Part shown: one piece after another, positions 6,044-13,411 of the stretch
Layout of the letters: each line of letters begins with the position of its first letter
Position numbering within the stretch: the stretch's first letter is position 1
Assembly: GCA_027070475.1 (NCBI GenBank)
Contig: JALXDT010000245.1
Span: 1 to 14,904, forward strand
DNA: 14,904 nt
Reading direction: 5' to 3'
From: Candidatus Aminicenantota bacterium
GTDB taxonomy: Bacteria > Acidobacteriota > Aminicenantia > JAMOAD01
Program-made: the position numbers and the translations under genes
Notes under the pieces: model-generated
Database searches by the model: none
What the model was told of the DNA's origin: nothing
Seen by the model: only the letters and a program-made list of their open reading frames with translations

Positions 6044-8886
6044 AAATCAAACCCTATCCAGAATTTAACTTCCGGAGAAGAATAATCAAGAAAATTGGTT
6101 CTATACACCCATTCCACATGCATTGGGTATCCACCCAAGAAAAATTCTATTCCATATCCTATGGATGCTATAGGGTCTTTAAGACAATTTCTAAAATTAT
6201 CCCAGAAAACAAATTTTTCATCATTAAACCATGCTCCTCCCACATCTGCAAATAGGACACCTCTAACGGGGCCTATTAAACCAATGGGAGTTAATGCTAT
6301 CTGGACAAGGGGAAACCTGAATTCTGCATTTAAATGAAAAAAATTGTTTCCTACAACGGAAAAGTAATAGGTAGACCTTATATCATTATTACCGCCACCG
6401 TAAAATATATATGGATTTTTACCACCGCTAAAAGCTCCAAAACCTCTAAAAGCAAAGAGAGTATCAAAGCCAAGAGGTACATATTTCCTTAAATCTATTT
6501 CGAGGGCATAGGCATCTCTCCATTTTTTTGCAAAGGGGATTGATTTTGAGAAAAGTAGATTGTATGTATATCCTTCATAGGGACCATAACTTCTAAAAGC
6601 TGTGGTTTCTCCCGTTAGAGTGATATTCAGAGGAATTGAGTATCCGCTAAAAAATGGATTTCTATTGCTGTTTTCCATTGTAAGATAGTATAACTCCTCT
6701 TTCTGATAGTATAGCCCTAAATTGAGGGAAATTCTGTGAAACTTGTTTAATGGATAAATCCCGGAAAAAGTTGCTCCAAGAATCTTTCTTGTGGCGAGAG
6801 CATTTTTGTATGAATAATAACCATAAAATTCTGCAGCCCAATACTGGTAGGGAAGATAGTAGAAATAGGTATTTGAGAAGAGTTCTATTCCATAATTTAG
6901 TCTATGTCCAAGGTTTACATAACTTAAATAATAATTTTTGAAATTCATAACTGAATATGCTGTTAAAGAAATATTTTCATTGTTCAATGTATCACTGAAA
7001 TTTAAGTATGCTCCTCCATATGTTGTCCCATCTGTCGCAACAGCAAAACCAACACTGGGTAATCCGCTTACAACTATTCCTTCGAATTTTTTATATTTTC
7101 TAATCTTTGCTTTATCTATAATAAATTTTACCTTTTTTTCGTATTTTCTATGATCTTCTTTCACAGTCTCCAGAGCTTTGAGAGAATCCGCCTTGTAAAG
7201 ACTGAAGCTATTGTAAGCATACCCAAGATAATATATTTCATTGTTTCTTATGTGAGGATAAAAAACTCCTGTGGATAGATCCGTTAATACCTTTATCTCA
7301 TTGGTCTTTAAATTAATTGTTGCCAAGTTGTAGGCACCTTTGTAATAGTAAGAAAAAAGAACTGTATTTTTATCTTTAAAAACAGGGTTAATGTGATAGG
7401 TTTTTTCAAAAGTTAATTGTCTCTCTTTCTTTGTTTTAAGGTCCAGAAGAAAAAGCTGATGATACTTTCCTATCATTCTATCAAAGACAATGGTTTTACC
7501 ATCATTTGAAAAAGAGGCAGAAAACTCATAATCAATAGAATCGGTTAATTGGATGATTTTATTTTTACTAATGTCGAATAAAAAGAGATCTCTTCTTGCA
7601 TTTTTTATGGCAGAGAAAACCAGATATTTATCGTCCGGAGAAATTTCTATTCCGCTTGGTTCATTTAGACCTTTTAACTTTATTCTTTTTAAAAATTTAC
7701 CTAATGAGGAGTAAAATAGAAGATAATAATCATAGTTATATCTTCCAAAAAAAGCAACATAATCCCCTTTGCTATCCCAGACAATGGATTTCCCATCTTC
7801 AGGAGAGAATTTAAGATACATATTTTCAAACTTTGAATTGTATCCTGGAGTAATATCCTTGTAGACCTTTCCAGTTTTTAAGTTTATTAAAGATATTGTT
7901 AAAGCATATTTTTTATAATTAGCAGTAACAATGGCAGCTGATTCTCCAGATGGAGAGACAGAGAAGGAATAAACTTGAGAATAGGGATACTCCGGGCTGA
8001 TTCTTAGTCCATAATCTCCCGGTAATTTTCTGGCGAAAAAGCTTCTAAATCTATTCCTAAGATATCTTTGAAACATACTGTTAAAAACATTGTATTCAAT
8101 ATTAAAGGATTCCTTGAATAAACCCTTACCCCTGAAAAATGAAAATCTTTTTAGATTCCACCAGAATCTTCTCAGCCCTGTTCTTCCATATTTTTTGTAC
8201 AAGTATTCATACACTATGTGTCCAAAATCATAGGGGGATCTTGAGGTGGGATTTTTATATCTTAAATCTCCATACTTTGTTAGTTCAGGAACTTGACCTG
8301 TTACGACAGCATCTCTTACAATCATCAAAGAGATTGGATCCCAATCGCCCGGAATAAATTCAGCAAATCCTTCCATTATCCAGAGTGGTACATGTGAAAA
8401 GGAAGATAAGCTTTTATGTCCGCCTCCATAGAGAAGGTTAAATTGAAAGATATGCGTTAACTCATGGGTAATGAGATGTCTTAGAATTGAGGGGGGATAC
8501 TCAGCTGGTATGACAACCCTATTACCTATAGGTTCTGAAAATCCCATAACAGGTTCTGGTACAGCCGAGTAGTAGAGATTAGTCATTTCAAACTCTTTAT
8601 GGGATTGGTAGAGAAGAATTGGTATCTTTTTTTCAGGAGAAAAACCTAAAAATTCTGAAAGTTTTTTATAGGCATCCTCGGCGTCTATAACTGCATAGTT
8701 CAAAATCTCCATATGTTTTGTATAGAAGTTAATTTTAAAATGATCTGTTTCATATACATACCACTGCTTTCCTATCTGTATCTTGTTTTTCCCGTAGTAA
8801 GGGAAAAGCTGAAACTGAGAATAGGCAAGAGTGGAAGAGATTAATAAAAGAAACAAAAAATAAAAAATTCCTAAAATCCTTTTCAT
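6040..8886 (-). CDS. Secreted metallopeptidase-like / TolB-type propeller / BamA-like barrel fusion
   Basis: A 948-residue exported protein. A signal peptide (MKRILGIFYFLFLLLISSTLAYSQ, residues 1-24, split here only for description) precedes a peptidase-MA-like gluzincin domain with HELTH at 141-145 and a downstream Glu in 'MEGFAEF' (E172) as likely third zinc ligand. Residues ~300-580 carry PD40/TolB-type propeller repeats ('FSVSPSGESAAIV', 'ISPDDKYLVFSA', 'FSNDGKTIVFDR'). From ~600 to the end, alternating aromatic strands form a probable outer-membrane beta-barrel: a BamA-loop-6-like 'GGGNNDIRSTYY' (830-841), 'NAEFRFPL' (853-860), 'VLFADVGGAWF' (877-887) and a terminal phenylalanine. I infer an outer-membrane protein with its peptidase and propeller in the periplasm or outside; the substrate is unknown. 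GAGGGA lies just upstream of the ATG at 8886. It is the last gene of a three-gene minus-strand operon, 11 nt after the lipoprotein gene. Confidence 0.85.
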   Translation of the reverse strand: MKRILGIFYFLFLLLISSTLAYSQFQLFPYYGKNKIQIGKQWYVYETDHFKINFYTKHMEILNYAVIDAEDAYKKLSEFLGFSPEKKIPILLYQSHKEFEMTNLYYSAVPEPVMGFSEPIGNRVVIPAEYPPSILRHLITHELTHIFQFNLLYGGGHKSLSSFSHVPLWIMEGFAEFIPGDWDPISLMIVRDAVVTGQVPELTKYGDLRYKNPTSRSPYDFGHIVYEYLYKKYGRTGLRRFWWNLKRFSFFRGKGLFKESFNIEYNVFNSMFQRYLRNRFRSFFARKLPGDYGLRISPEYPYSQVYSFSVSPSGESAAIVTANYKKYALTISLINLKTGKVYKDITPGYNSKFENMYLKFSPEDGKSIVWDSKGDYVAFFGRYNYDYYLLFYSSLGKFLKRIKLKGLNEPSGIEISPDDKYLVFSAIKNARRDLFLFDISKNKIIQLTDSIDYEFSASFSNDGKTIVFDRMIGKYHQLFLLDLKTKKERQLTFEKTYHINPVFKDKNTVLFSYYYKGAYNLATINLKTNEIKVLTDLSTGVFYPHIRNNEIYYLGYAYNSFSLYKADSLKALETVKEDHRKYEKKVKFIIDKAKIRKYKKFEGIVVSGLPSVGFAVATDGTTYGGAYLNFSDTLNNENISLTAYSVMNFKNYYLSYVNLGHRLNYGIELFSNTYFYYLPYQYWAAEFYGYYSYKNALATRKILGATFSGIYPLNKFHRISLNLGLYYQKEELYYLTMENSNRNPFFSGYSIPLNITLTGETTAFRSYGPYEGYTYNLLFSKSIPFAKKWRDAYALEIDLRKYVPLGFDTLFAFRGFGAFSGGKNPYIFYGGGNNDIRSTYYFSVVGNNFFHLNAEFRFPLVQIALTPIGLIGPVRGVLFADVGGAWFNDEKFVFWDNFRNCLKDPIASIGYGIEFFLGGYPMHVEWVYRTNFLDYSSPEVKFWIGFDF

Positions 8887-8897
8887 CTTATCCCTCT

Positions 8898-9599
8898 TTA
8901 AAAATTAAAAAAGTACCTATAAACAATGTGTTCCCTTGGAACAATTCTATTTATAAATCGGTCTACAGCAATACTGATTAACCTGCTCACTAAAACATTA
9001 TCAGCTTCTCCGCTTTCATCTGTTATTTTATAATTGAATCTGTATTTATAGACCCTTTTGCCAGTATCTCCATTATATACAAAGAAAGTGATATTAGAAT
9101 TAATTAGTTTTAGTGTTTTAAGAACATTTTTTTTCTTTAGGGAAAGAGGTGTATCCCTTACTGTTTCAATTTGACTTCGAGCCTCTTTCTTTATCCTGAC
9201 AATTCCTGTTATTATAGCAGTGTTTTCTGTTCTTACATACTCTCTCCAGAAAAATGTGTTGGTAAAAATAGATTCATCTGAAGTATTAATGGGATCCCCG
9301 AGTTTAATTTTCTTTTTAAAAAAGATAGAAATCTCTTCTTTTAAGGTTTTCAACATTTCGTTTTCAATAATTTTATTATCTATAGTTGAAATAATCTTAA
9401 ACTTTGTAATCTGGATTTCATTAAAAGGGAGTATGTTAAAAGCAGGCCTCGCTTTAACCACAACTCTTTGCATTCTTGTCTCTGTACAGCTTGAAAGAAA
9501 AAGCAAAGTCAGGAGAGATAGAATAATTAAACTAATCCTTAATCTTTTTTCTTTTCCCATTTTTCTTTCTCCCTTTTTTCCCTGATTTGAATTTTTCAT
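8898..9599 (-). CDS. Putative lipoprotein of unknown function
   Basis: A lipoprotein-type signal sequence is visible: a basic N-terminus, the hydrophobic stretch 'ISLIILSLLTLLFLSS' and a lipobox ending in C38 (LSSC), counting from the ATG at 9599. The mature part (~195 residues) has alternating helix and strand patterns: 'LKTLKEEISIFF', 'AIITGIVRI', 'NITFFVYNGDTGKRVYKYRF', and a final 'ISIAVDRFINRIVP'. This order (a helix, then 'a..i.G.v', then 'v.l.d..tG', then a C-terminal helix) recalls CsgG/GNA1162/LpoB-like lipoproteins, but the similarity is weak and I do not assign a family. Two starts are possible: 9599 has AAGGAG 5 nt before it, while 9560 has GGGAGA 7 nt before it and gives a more normal signal peptide (C25). 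Both overlap the preceding TPR gene, by 68 or 29 nt. It likely works with the downstream barrel protein. Confidence 0.72.
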   Translation of the reverse strand: MKNSNQGKKGERKMGKEKRLRISLIILSLLTLLFLSSCTETRMQRVVVKARPAFNILPFNEIQITKFKIISTIDNKIIENEMLKTLKEEISIFFKKKIKLGDPINTSDESIFTNTFFWREYVRTENTAIITGIVRIKKEARSQIETVRDTPLSLKKKNVLKTLKLINSNITFFVYNGDTGKRVYKYRFNYKITDESGEADNVLVSRLISIAVDRFINRIVPREHIVYRYFFNF

Positions 9600-9918
9600 A
9601 ATTTCTCCTTATCAATTCATTGTTATGGCTAAGTCTTATTGCTATTTTATATTCTTTTTCAGCCTCCTTATATTTTCCTAAAGCTTCAAGTGCAACCGCA
9701 AGATTATTGTGAGCTCTGAAATCTTCAGGATTGAGCTCTACTACCCTTCTCCATCTGTATTCTGCTTCTTTCCACATCTGGTTTTTTTGAGCATATGTTC
9801 CTAATTTTCTGTTTAACTTGATTAGGTAGGCTTTATCGCTCATTAATGAAAATCTGTTGACTGAGCAGAAAGAGAAAAACAAAACAATAATAATTATAAA
9901 AGTATACTTATTTTTCAT
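9532..9918 (-). CDS. TPR-repeat lipoprotein
   Basis: A 128-residue protein from ATG 9918. Its signal sequence 'KYTFIIIIVLFFSFC' ends with a lipobox-like FSFC (C18), so it is probably a membrane-anchored periplasmic lipoprotein. The mature part holds about two tetratricopeptide repeats: 'GTYAQKNQMWKEAEYRWRR' with the link 'VVELNPEDF', then 'AHNNLAVALEALGKYKEAE' with 'KEYKIAIRLSHN'. A strongly basic tail (KSGKKGRKKNGKRKKIKD) ends the protein, and its codons overlap the start of the next gene. TPRs mediate protein-protein contact, so an adaptor role for the two downstream envelope proteins is a reasonable inference. A TTG six codons earlier (9936) is a possible alternative start, but the only Shine-Dalgarno-like sequence (GGAG, 9934-9931) overlaps it; for ATG 9918 that site is 12 nt away, longer than ideal. 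First gene of the minus-strand operon. Confidence 0.78.
   Translation of the reverse strand: MKNKYTFIIIIVLFFSFCSVNRFSLMSDKAYLIKLNRKLGTYAQKNQMWKEAEYRWRRVVELNPEDFRAHNNLAVALEALGKYKEAEKEYKIAIRLSHNNELIRRNYEKFKSGKKGRKKNGKRKKIKD
9605..9610 (-). promoter_or_regulatory. Strong ribosome-binding site before the lipoprotein gene
   Basis: On the minus strand AAGGAG ends 5 nt before the ATG at 9599. A second good site (GGGAGA, 9573-9568) stands before the in-frame ATG at 9560, so the gene may be translated from either. Both sites lie within the coding region of the upstream TPR gene. Confidence 0.5.
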
Positions 9919-9923
9919 ATTAA

Positions 9924-9952
9924 AATTTATCTCCAATATGGTTTTATGTCAA
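9924..9952 (-). promoter_or_regulatory. Candidate promoter for the minus-strand envelope operon
   Basis: Read on the minus strand, a perfect TTGACA (9952-9947) is followed after 17 nt by TAAATT (9929-9924, 4/6 to the -10 consensus). The predicted transcription start then falls at about 9917-9918, on the ATG of the TPR gene, which would make a leaderless message. A TATTAT at 9971-9966 without a good -35 is an alternative that would leave a normal leader. Confidence 0.35.
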
Positions 9953-9969
9953 GACATTTATTTAAATAA
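9946..9969. repeat. Two adjacent 12-bp palindromes between divergent operons
   Basis: ATGTCAAGACAT at 9946-9957 has 5-bp arms around a 2-nt centre. It is directly followed by the perfect palindrome TTATTTAAATAA at 9958-9969. The first overlaps the TTGACA of the minus-strand promoter candidate. They could be regulator-binding sites, though the second is pure A/T and could arise by chance. Confidence 0.3.
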
Positions 9970-9994
9970 TATTTTTATGGACCCAGGAACGAGG

Positions 9995-10023
9995 TTGCTT
10001 TTTATCCTGTATTTATTTATAAT
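9995..10023 (+). promoter_or_regulatory. Promoter of the nusA-infB operon
   Basis: A consensus TATAAT (10018-10023) is preceded at exactly 17 nt by TTGCTT (9995-10000, 3/6 to the -35 consensus). Transcription would start near 10030 and give a leader of about 20 nt carrying the strong ribosome-binding site AGGAAGG (10038-10043), 6 nt before the nusA ATG. No riboswitch or hairpin leader fits in that space. Confidence 0.6.
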
Positions 10024-10049
10024 ATGCAGTAAAAAAAGGAAGGTTTATT

Positions 10050-11078
10050 ATGCCGAAAAATTTGTTAGAGATTATTGAACAGGTCAGCAGAGAAAAAGGT
10101 ATAGATAGAGAAGTCTTTTTCAAAGCAATAGAAGATGCCATAAAAACAGCGGCAAAGATCTATTTTAAAGAGAATGAACCTGTTAATATAGATTTTGATT
10201 GGAAAGAGGGTGATATTAAGATTTTTACAAAAAAAATAGTTGTTAAGAAAGTAAAAGATGAAGCAAAGGAAGTTTCCTGGGAACAGGCAAAAAAAACAAA
10301 CCCTGATGTAAAATTGGGGGATACCATTGAAATAAACCTTCCTGCTGAAATCCTGGGAAGAATATCTGCTCAAGTTGCTAAAAATATAATATATAATGAA
10401 ATTTCCACCGCTGAAAGAGATAAAGTTTATAAGGAATTTGCTCCTAAAATAGGGACAATTATTACCGGAAAAGTAAGAAGATTTTTAGGAAATGATGCTG
10501 TTCTTAGTGTTGGTAAAGCAGAAGCATTACTTCCAAAAAAGGAACAGCTTAAAACGGATAACATAAAAAGAGGAATGGAGTTAAAAGCATTAATAAGAAA
10601 AGTATATAAAGAGGGAAAAGATCCTCAGATAATCTTAACAAGAAAATCAAAATCTTTTCTTATAAAATTATTGGAATTTGAAATCCCTGAAATTGCCGAT
10701 GGAACAATAGAGTTAAAATCCGTAGTAAGAGAACCTGGGGAAAAATCAAAAATTGCTGTTTATACAAAAGAAAAAAACATAGATCCGATCGGGGCCTGTA
10801 TTGGAATGAGGGGTAACAGAATTTTAGCGGTAACAAGAGAATTAAGTGGTGAAAGAATTGATGTGGTAATCTGGTCGGAAAATCCTGAAATATTTATAAA
10901 GAATGCCATGGCTCCTGCAAAAATTTCAAGAATAAAAATTTTGAGCGAAGAGGAAAGAAAGGCTATTGTTTATGTGCCCAAGGAACAATTGGCTATAGCT
11001 ATTGGGAAACAGGGAGTAAATGTTAAACTTGCATCCAAATTAACAGGATGGCATATAGATTTGCAAAGAGAGGATTAA
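10050..11078 (+). CDS. nusA: Transcription termination/antitermination factor NusA
   Basis: NusA of 342 residues, the compact form without the C-terminal acidic repeats of E. coli NusA (495 residues). An N-terminal RNA-polymerase-binding domain (~1-125) is followed by an S1 domain (~132-195, starting 'GTIITGKVRRFLG') and two KH domains. KH1 carries the GxxG-type loop in 'GACIGMRGNR' (248-257); KH2 carries 'IGKQG' (318-322) followed by 'LASKLTGWHIDL' close to the C-terminus. It binds RNA polymerase and nascent RNA to modulate pausing, termination and antitermination. First gene of its operon, with its own promoter and the strong site AGGAAGG before the ATG. The usual upstream neighbour rimP is absent here: the divergent minus-strand operon starts 131 nt away. 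The stop codon directly abuts the infB ATG. Confidence 0.97.
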   Translation: MPKNLLEIIEQVSREKGIDREVFFKAIEDAIKTAAKIYFKENEPVNIDFDWKEGDIKIFTKKIVVKKVKDEAKEVSWEQAKKTNPDVKLGDTIEINLPAEILGRISAQVAKNIIYNEISTAERDKVYKEFAPKIGTIITGKVRRFLGNDAVLSVGKAEALLPKKEQLKTDNIKRGMELKALIRKVYKEGKDPQIILTRKSKSFLIKLLEFEIPEIADGTIELKSVVREPGEKSKIAVYTKEKNIDPIGACIGMRGNRILAVTRELSGERIDVVIWSENPEIFIKNAMAPAKISRIKILSEEERKAIVYVPKEQLAIAIGKQGVNVKLASKLTGWHIDLQRED

Positions 11079-13133
11079 ATGGGAAAAAGAATTTATCAGA
11101 TAGCCAAAGAATTGGGTAAAGAAAATAAAAAGGTTTTGGAAGATTTAAAAAGCCTTGGAATTGAAAAGAAGACAAGTAGCAATAGTCTTACTGAAGAAGA
11201 AGAAACAAAACTTAAAAATTTTTATTCAGCGGAAGATAAACAAAAAGAAGAAAAATCAAAAAATACAAAGAAAGAGGAAAAGAAGAAAGATAAAAAGAAA
11301 AAAGAGATAAAACAAGATAAAAAAGAAGAATATCAGAAAAAGAAAAGAGATAAAAGGTATTTTGAGAAGGGAAAGGAGACTGGTAAAATAGTTGTATATG
11401 AAGGGATTACTGTAAAAGAGTTGGCAGAAAAGATGGGCATGAAAGCCAAAGATTTAATCCAAAAGCTTATTTTAAATAGAATTATTTTAACTGTTAATAA
11501 AAGCTTATCTGTGGAGGAAGCTGAAAAAATTCTTTCAATCTTTGGATTGGAAGCAGAGAAGAAAAGTTTTGAAGCTAAGGTAATAGAAGAGGTAGTGGAA
11601 GAAAGAGATGAAAAAAATTTAATAGAAAGACCACCCTTGGTAACAGTAATGGGGCATGTTGATCATGGGAAAACCACTCTTCTTGATGCTTTAAGAAATA
11701 CAAATGTTGCTGATAGGGAAAAAGGAGGAATTACACAACACATAGGAGCTTCAAAAATAACATACAAAGGAAAGGAAATCGTATTTATTGATACTCCGGG
11801 ACATGAAGCTTTTGCAAGATTAAGATTGAGAGGAGCAAATATCACGGATATAGTTATTCTTGTAGTTGCTGCGGATGATGGTGTTATGCCGCAAACAGTG
11901 GAAGCAATAAGCCACGCAAAAACAGCCGGTGTCCCGATGATAGTGGCAATAAACAAAATAGACAAACCTGAAGCTAATCCGATGAAAGTAAAGCAGGAAC
12001 TTCTAAAGCATGGTGTAATGGTGGAAGATTATGGCGGAGATGTTGTTTCTGTAGAAATTTCCGCCAAAAAAAGAATAGGACTTGAAGAACTTCTTGAAAT
12101 GATTCTTTTAGTGGCTGAAATGAGTGAACTAAGGGGGGATCCAACAATTCCTGCAAAAGGTTATATCCTTGAATCAAGACTTGACCCTAAAAAGGGAAGT
12201 GTGGCAAATGTTATTATAAAAGAGGGAATCATTAAGCAGGGAGATCCTTTTATTTCGGGAGTAACCTATGGTAAAGTGAGGTCCCTTGAGGATGAAAGGG
12301 GAAGAAGATTAAAAGAAGCAAAAATGGTATCTGCAGTTGAAATAAGTGGTTTTAACGAAACTCCGAAAGCAGGAGAATTGTTTCAAGTGGTCCCATCTCT
12401 TGAAAAAGCTCAGGTAATAGCAGCTTTAAGGAAGGAAAAAGCTGAGGAGGAGCGAAGAAAAAAACTTGATAAAAGATTTTCCCTTGAAGATTTTATGAAA
12501 AAGGTAAAAGGTGAAGGAGTAAAAAAACTTCCTTTAATAATCAAAGCTGATGTTGAAGGTTCTCTTGAAGCCATAGAGGATAGTTTGAGTAAAATAAAGC
12601 ATCCTGAAGTAAAAATAGATATTATTCAAAGTACCACAGGAGCTGTTAGTGAAAGCGATGTTCTCCTTGCCTCCACAACAAATGCAATAATCATTTGTTA
12701 TAATGTAAGAGCTAATAAAAGAGTAAGAGATTTAGCAAAAAGTGAAAAAGTTGAAATAAGATATTATTCAATAATTTACCAGCTTCTTGACGAGATAAAA
12801 GCTTCTCTTGAAGGAATTTTATCTCCTATTGAAAAAGAGATCTTTTTGGGAACAGCTGAAGTCAAAAAGGTCTTTAAGGTTCCCAGAGTGGGGACGGTAG
12901 CCGGTTGTTATGTTAGTGAAGGAAAAGTAGAGAAAGATTCAAATATCAGAGTAGTAAGAAATGGAGTAGTTATTTTTACAGGGGAGATTGAAAGTTTAAA
13001 ACATTATTCAAAGGATGTTAATGTTATTAAAAATGGTCAGGAGTGCGGAATAAAAATTAGAAATTTCAATGATGTAAAACAGGGAGATATTTTAGAGGCC
13101 TTTAAAATAGAGAGAATTAAACAAAAAATATGA
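11079..13133 (+). CDS. infB: Translation initiation factor IF-2
   Basis: IF-2 of 684 residues, a GTPase that brings initiator tRNA to the 30S subunit and promotes subunit joining. Two IF2_N-type modules are seen, at ~1-48 ('KRIYQIAKELGKENKKVLEDL') and ~107-158 ('ITVKELAEKMGMKAKDLIQKL', cut here). They are separated by a very lysine/glutamate-rich linker of about 50 residues. The G domain is complete: G1 GHVDHGKT at 192-199, G2 around 'GGITQHIGA', G3 DTPGH at 238-242, G4 NKID at 292-295 and G5 'SAKKR'. The beta-barrel, alpha/beta and C-terminal domains follow ('IIKADVEGSLEAIEDSL', 'GTVAGCYVSEGKV'). The ATG follows the nusA TAA with no gap and uses AGAGAGG inside nusA as ribosome-binding site. 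The short ylxR and ylxQ genes often placed between nusA and infB are absent. The stop overlaps ylxP by 4 nt (ATGA). Confidence 0.98.
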   Translation: MGKRIYQIAKELGKENKKVLEDLKSLGIEKKTSSNSLTEEEETKLKNFYSAEDKQKEEKSKNTKKEEKKKDKKKKEIKQDKKEEYQKKKRDKRYFEKGKETGKIVVYEGITVKELAEKMGMKAKDLIQKLILNRIILTVNKSLSVEEAEKILSIFGLEAEKKSFEAKVIEEVVEERDEKNLIERPPLVTVMGHVDHGKTTLLDALRNTNVADREKGGITQHIGASKITYKGKEIVFIDTPGHEAFARLRLRGANITDIVILVVAADDGVMPQTVEAISHAKTAGVPMIVAINKIDKPEANPMKVKQELLKHGVMVEDYGGDVVSVEISAKKRIGLEELLEMILLVAEMSELRGDPTIPAKGYILESRLDPKKGSVANVIIKEGIIKQGDPFISGVTYGKVRSLEDERGRRLKEAKMVSAVEISGFNETPKAGELFQVVPSLEKAQVIAALRKEKAEEERRKKLDKRFSLEDFMKKVKGEGVKKLPLIIKADVEGSLEAIEDSLSKIKHPEVKIDIIQSTTGAVSESDVLLASTTNAIIICYNVRANKRVRDLAKSEKVEIRYYSIIYQLLDEIKASLEGILSPIEKEIFLGTAEVKKVFKVPRVGTVAGCYVSEGKVEKDSNIRVVRNGVVIFTGEIESLKHYSKDVNVIKNGQECGIKIRNFNDVKQGDILEAFKIERIKQKI

Positions 13134-13411
13134 TAGTGGGAATTTTTACCTTTGAGCTTTATCTTCCCCACTCCCACTCTTTAAAAGAAAAAAGAAAAGT
13201 TGTGAATATGATTCGGGATAAGATTAAAGCAAAGTTCAATGTTTCAATAGCTGAGGTAGATTTTTTTGAGTTATGGCAGAGAGTAATGTTTGGGGTTGCT
13301 ATTGTAAATAATGAAAAAAAGATAGTGGATAGTATGTTTTCAAGTATAATAGATACAATAGAGGAAAAAATAGGGCTTTCTCCTTTTAATATTGAGGCGA
13401 GATATGAGTAA
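13130..13411 (+). CDS. ylxP: YlxP-like DUF503 protein
   Basis: A 93-residue protein with the clear DUF503 pattern: 'HSLKEKRKVVNMIRDKIKAKFNVSIAEV' (shown here as adjoining short motifs HSLKEKRK, RDKIKAKFNVS and IAEVD), then 'ELWQRVMFGVAIVNN'. The family is encoded next to infB and rbfA across many phyla, and YlxP has been proposed to act with RbfA in 30S maturation; its biochemical role here is inferred from that context. The start overlaps the infB stop as ATGA, a typical coupled junction, and its end overlaps rbfA by 8 nt. Confidence 0.9.
   Translation: MIVGIFTFELYLPHSHSLKEKRKVVNMIRDKIKAKFNVSIAEVDFFELWQRVMFGVAIVNNEKKIVDSMFSSIIDTIEEKIGLSPFNIEARYE

Noticed and set aside
9220..9585. 121-codon plus-strand open frame
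   Set aside because: It lies entirely opposite the lipoprotein gene, has no ribosome-binding site and no recognisable domain; it is a shadow of the minus-strand coding sequence.
11220..11370. A-rich low-complexity tract as a repeat element
   Set aside because: It is the Lys/Glu-rich linker of IF-2 in frame, typical of the N-terminal half of this protein.
11663..11965. 100-codon minus-strand open frame inside infB
   Set aside because: It lies within the conserved G domain of IF-2 and has no independent support.
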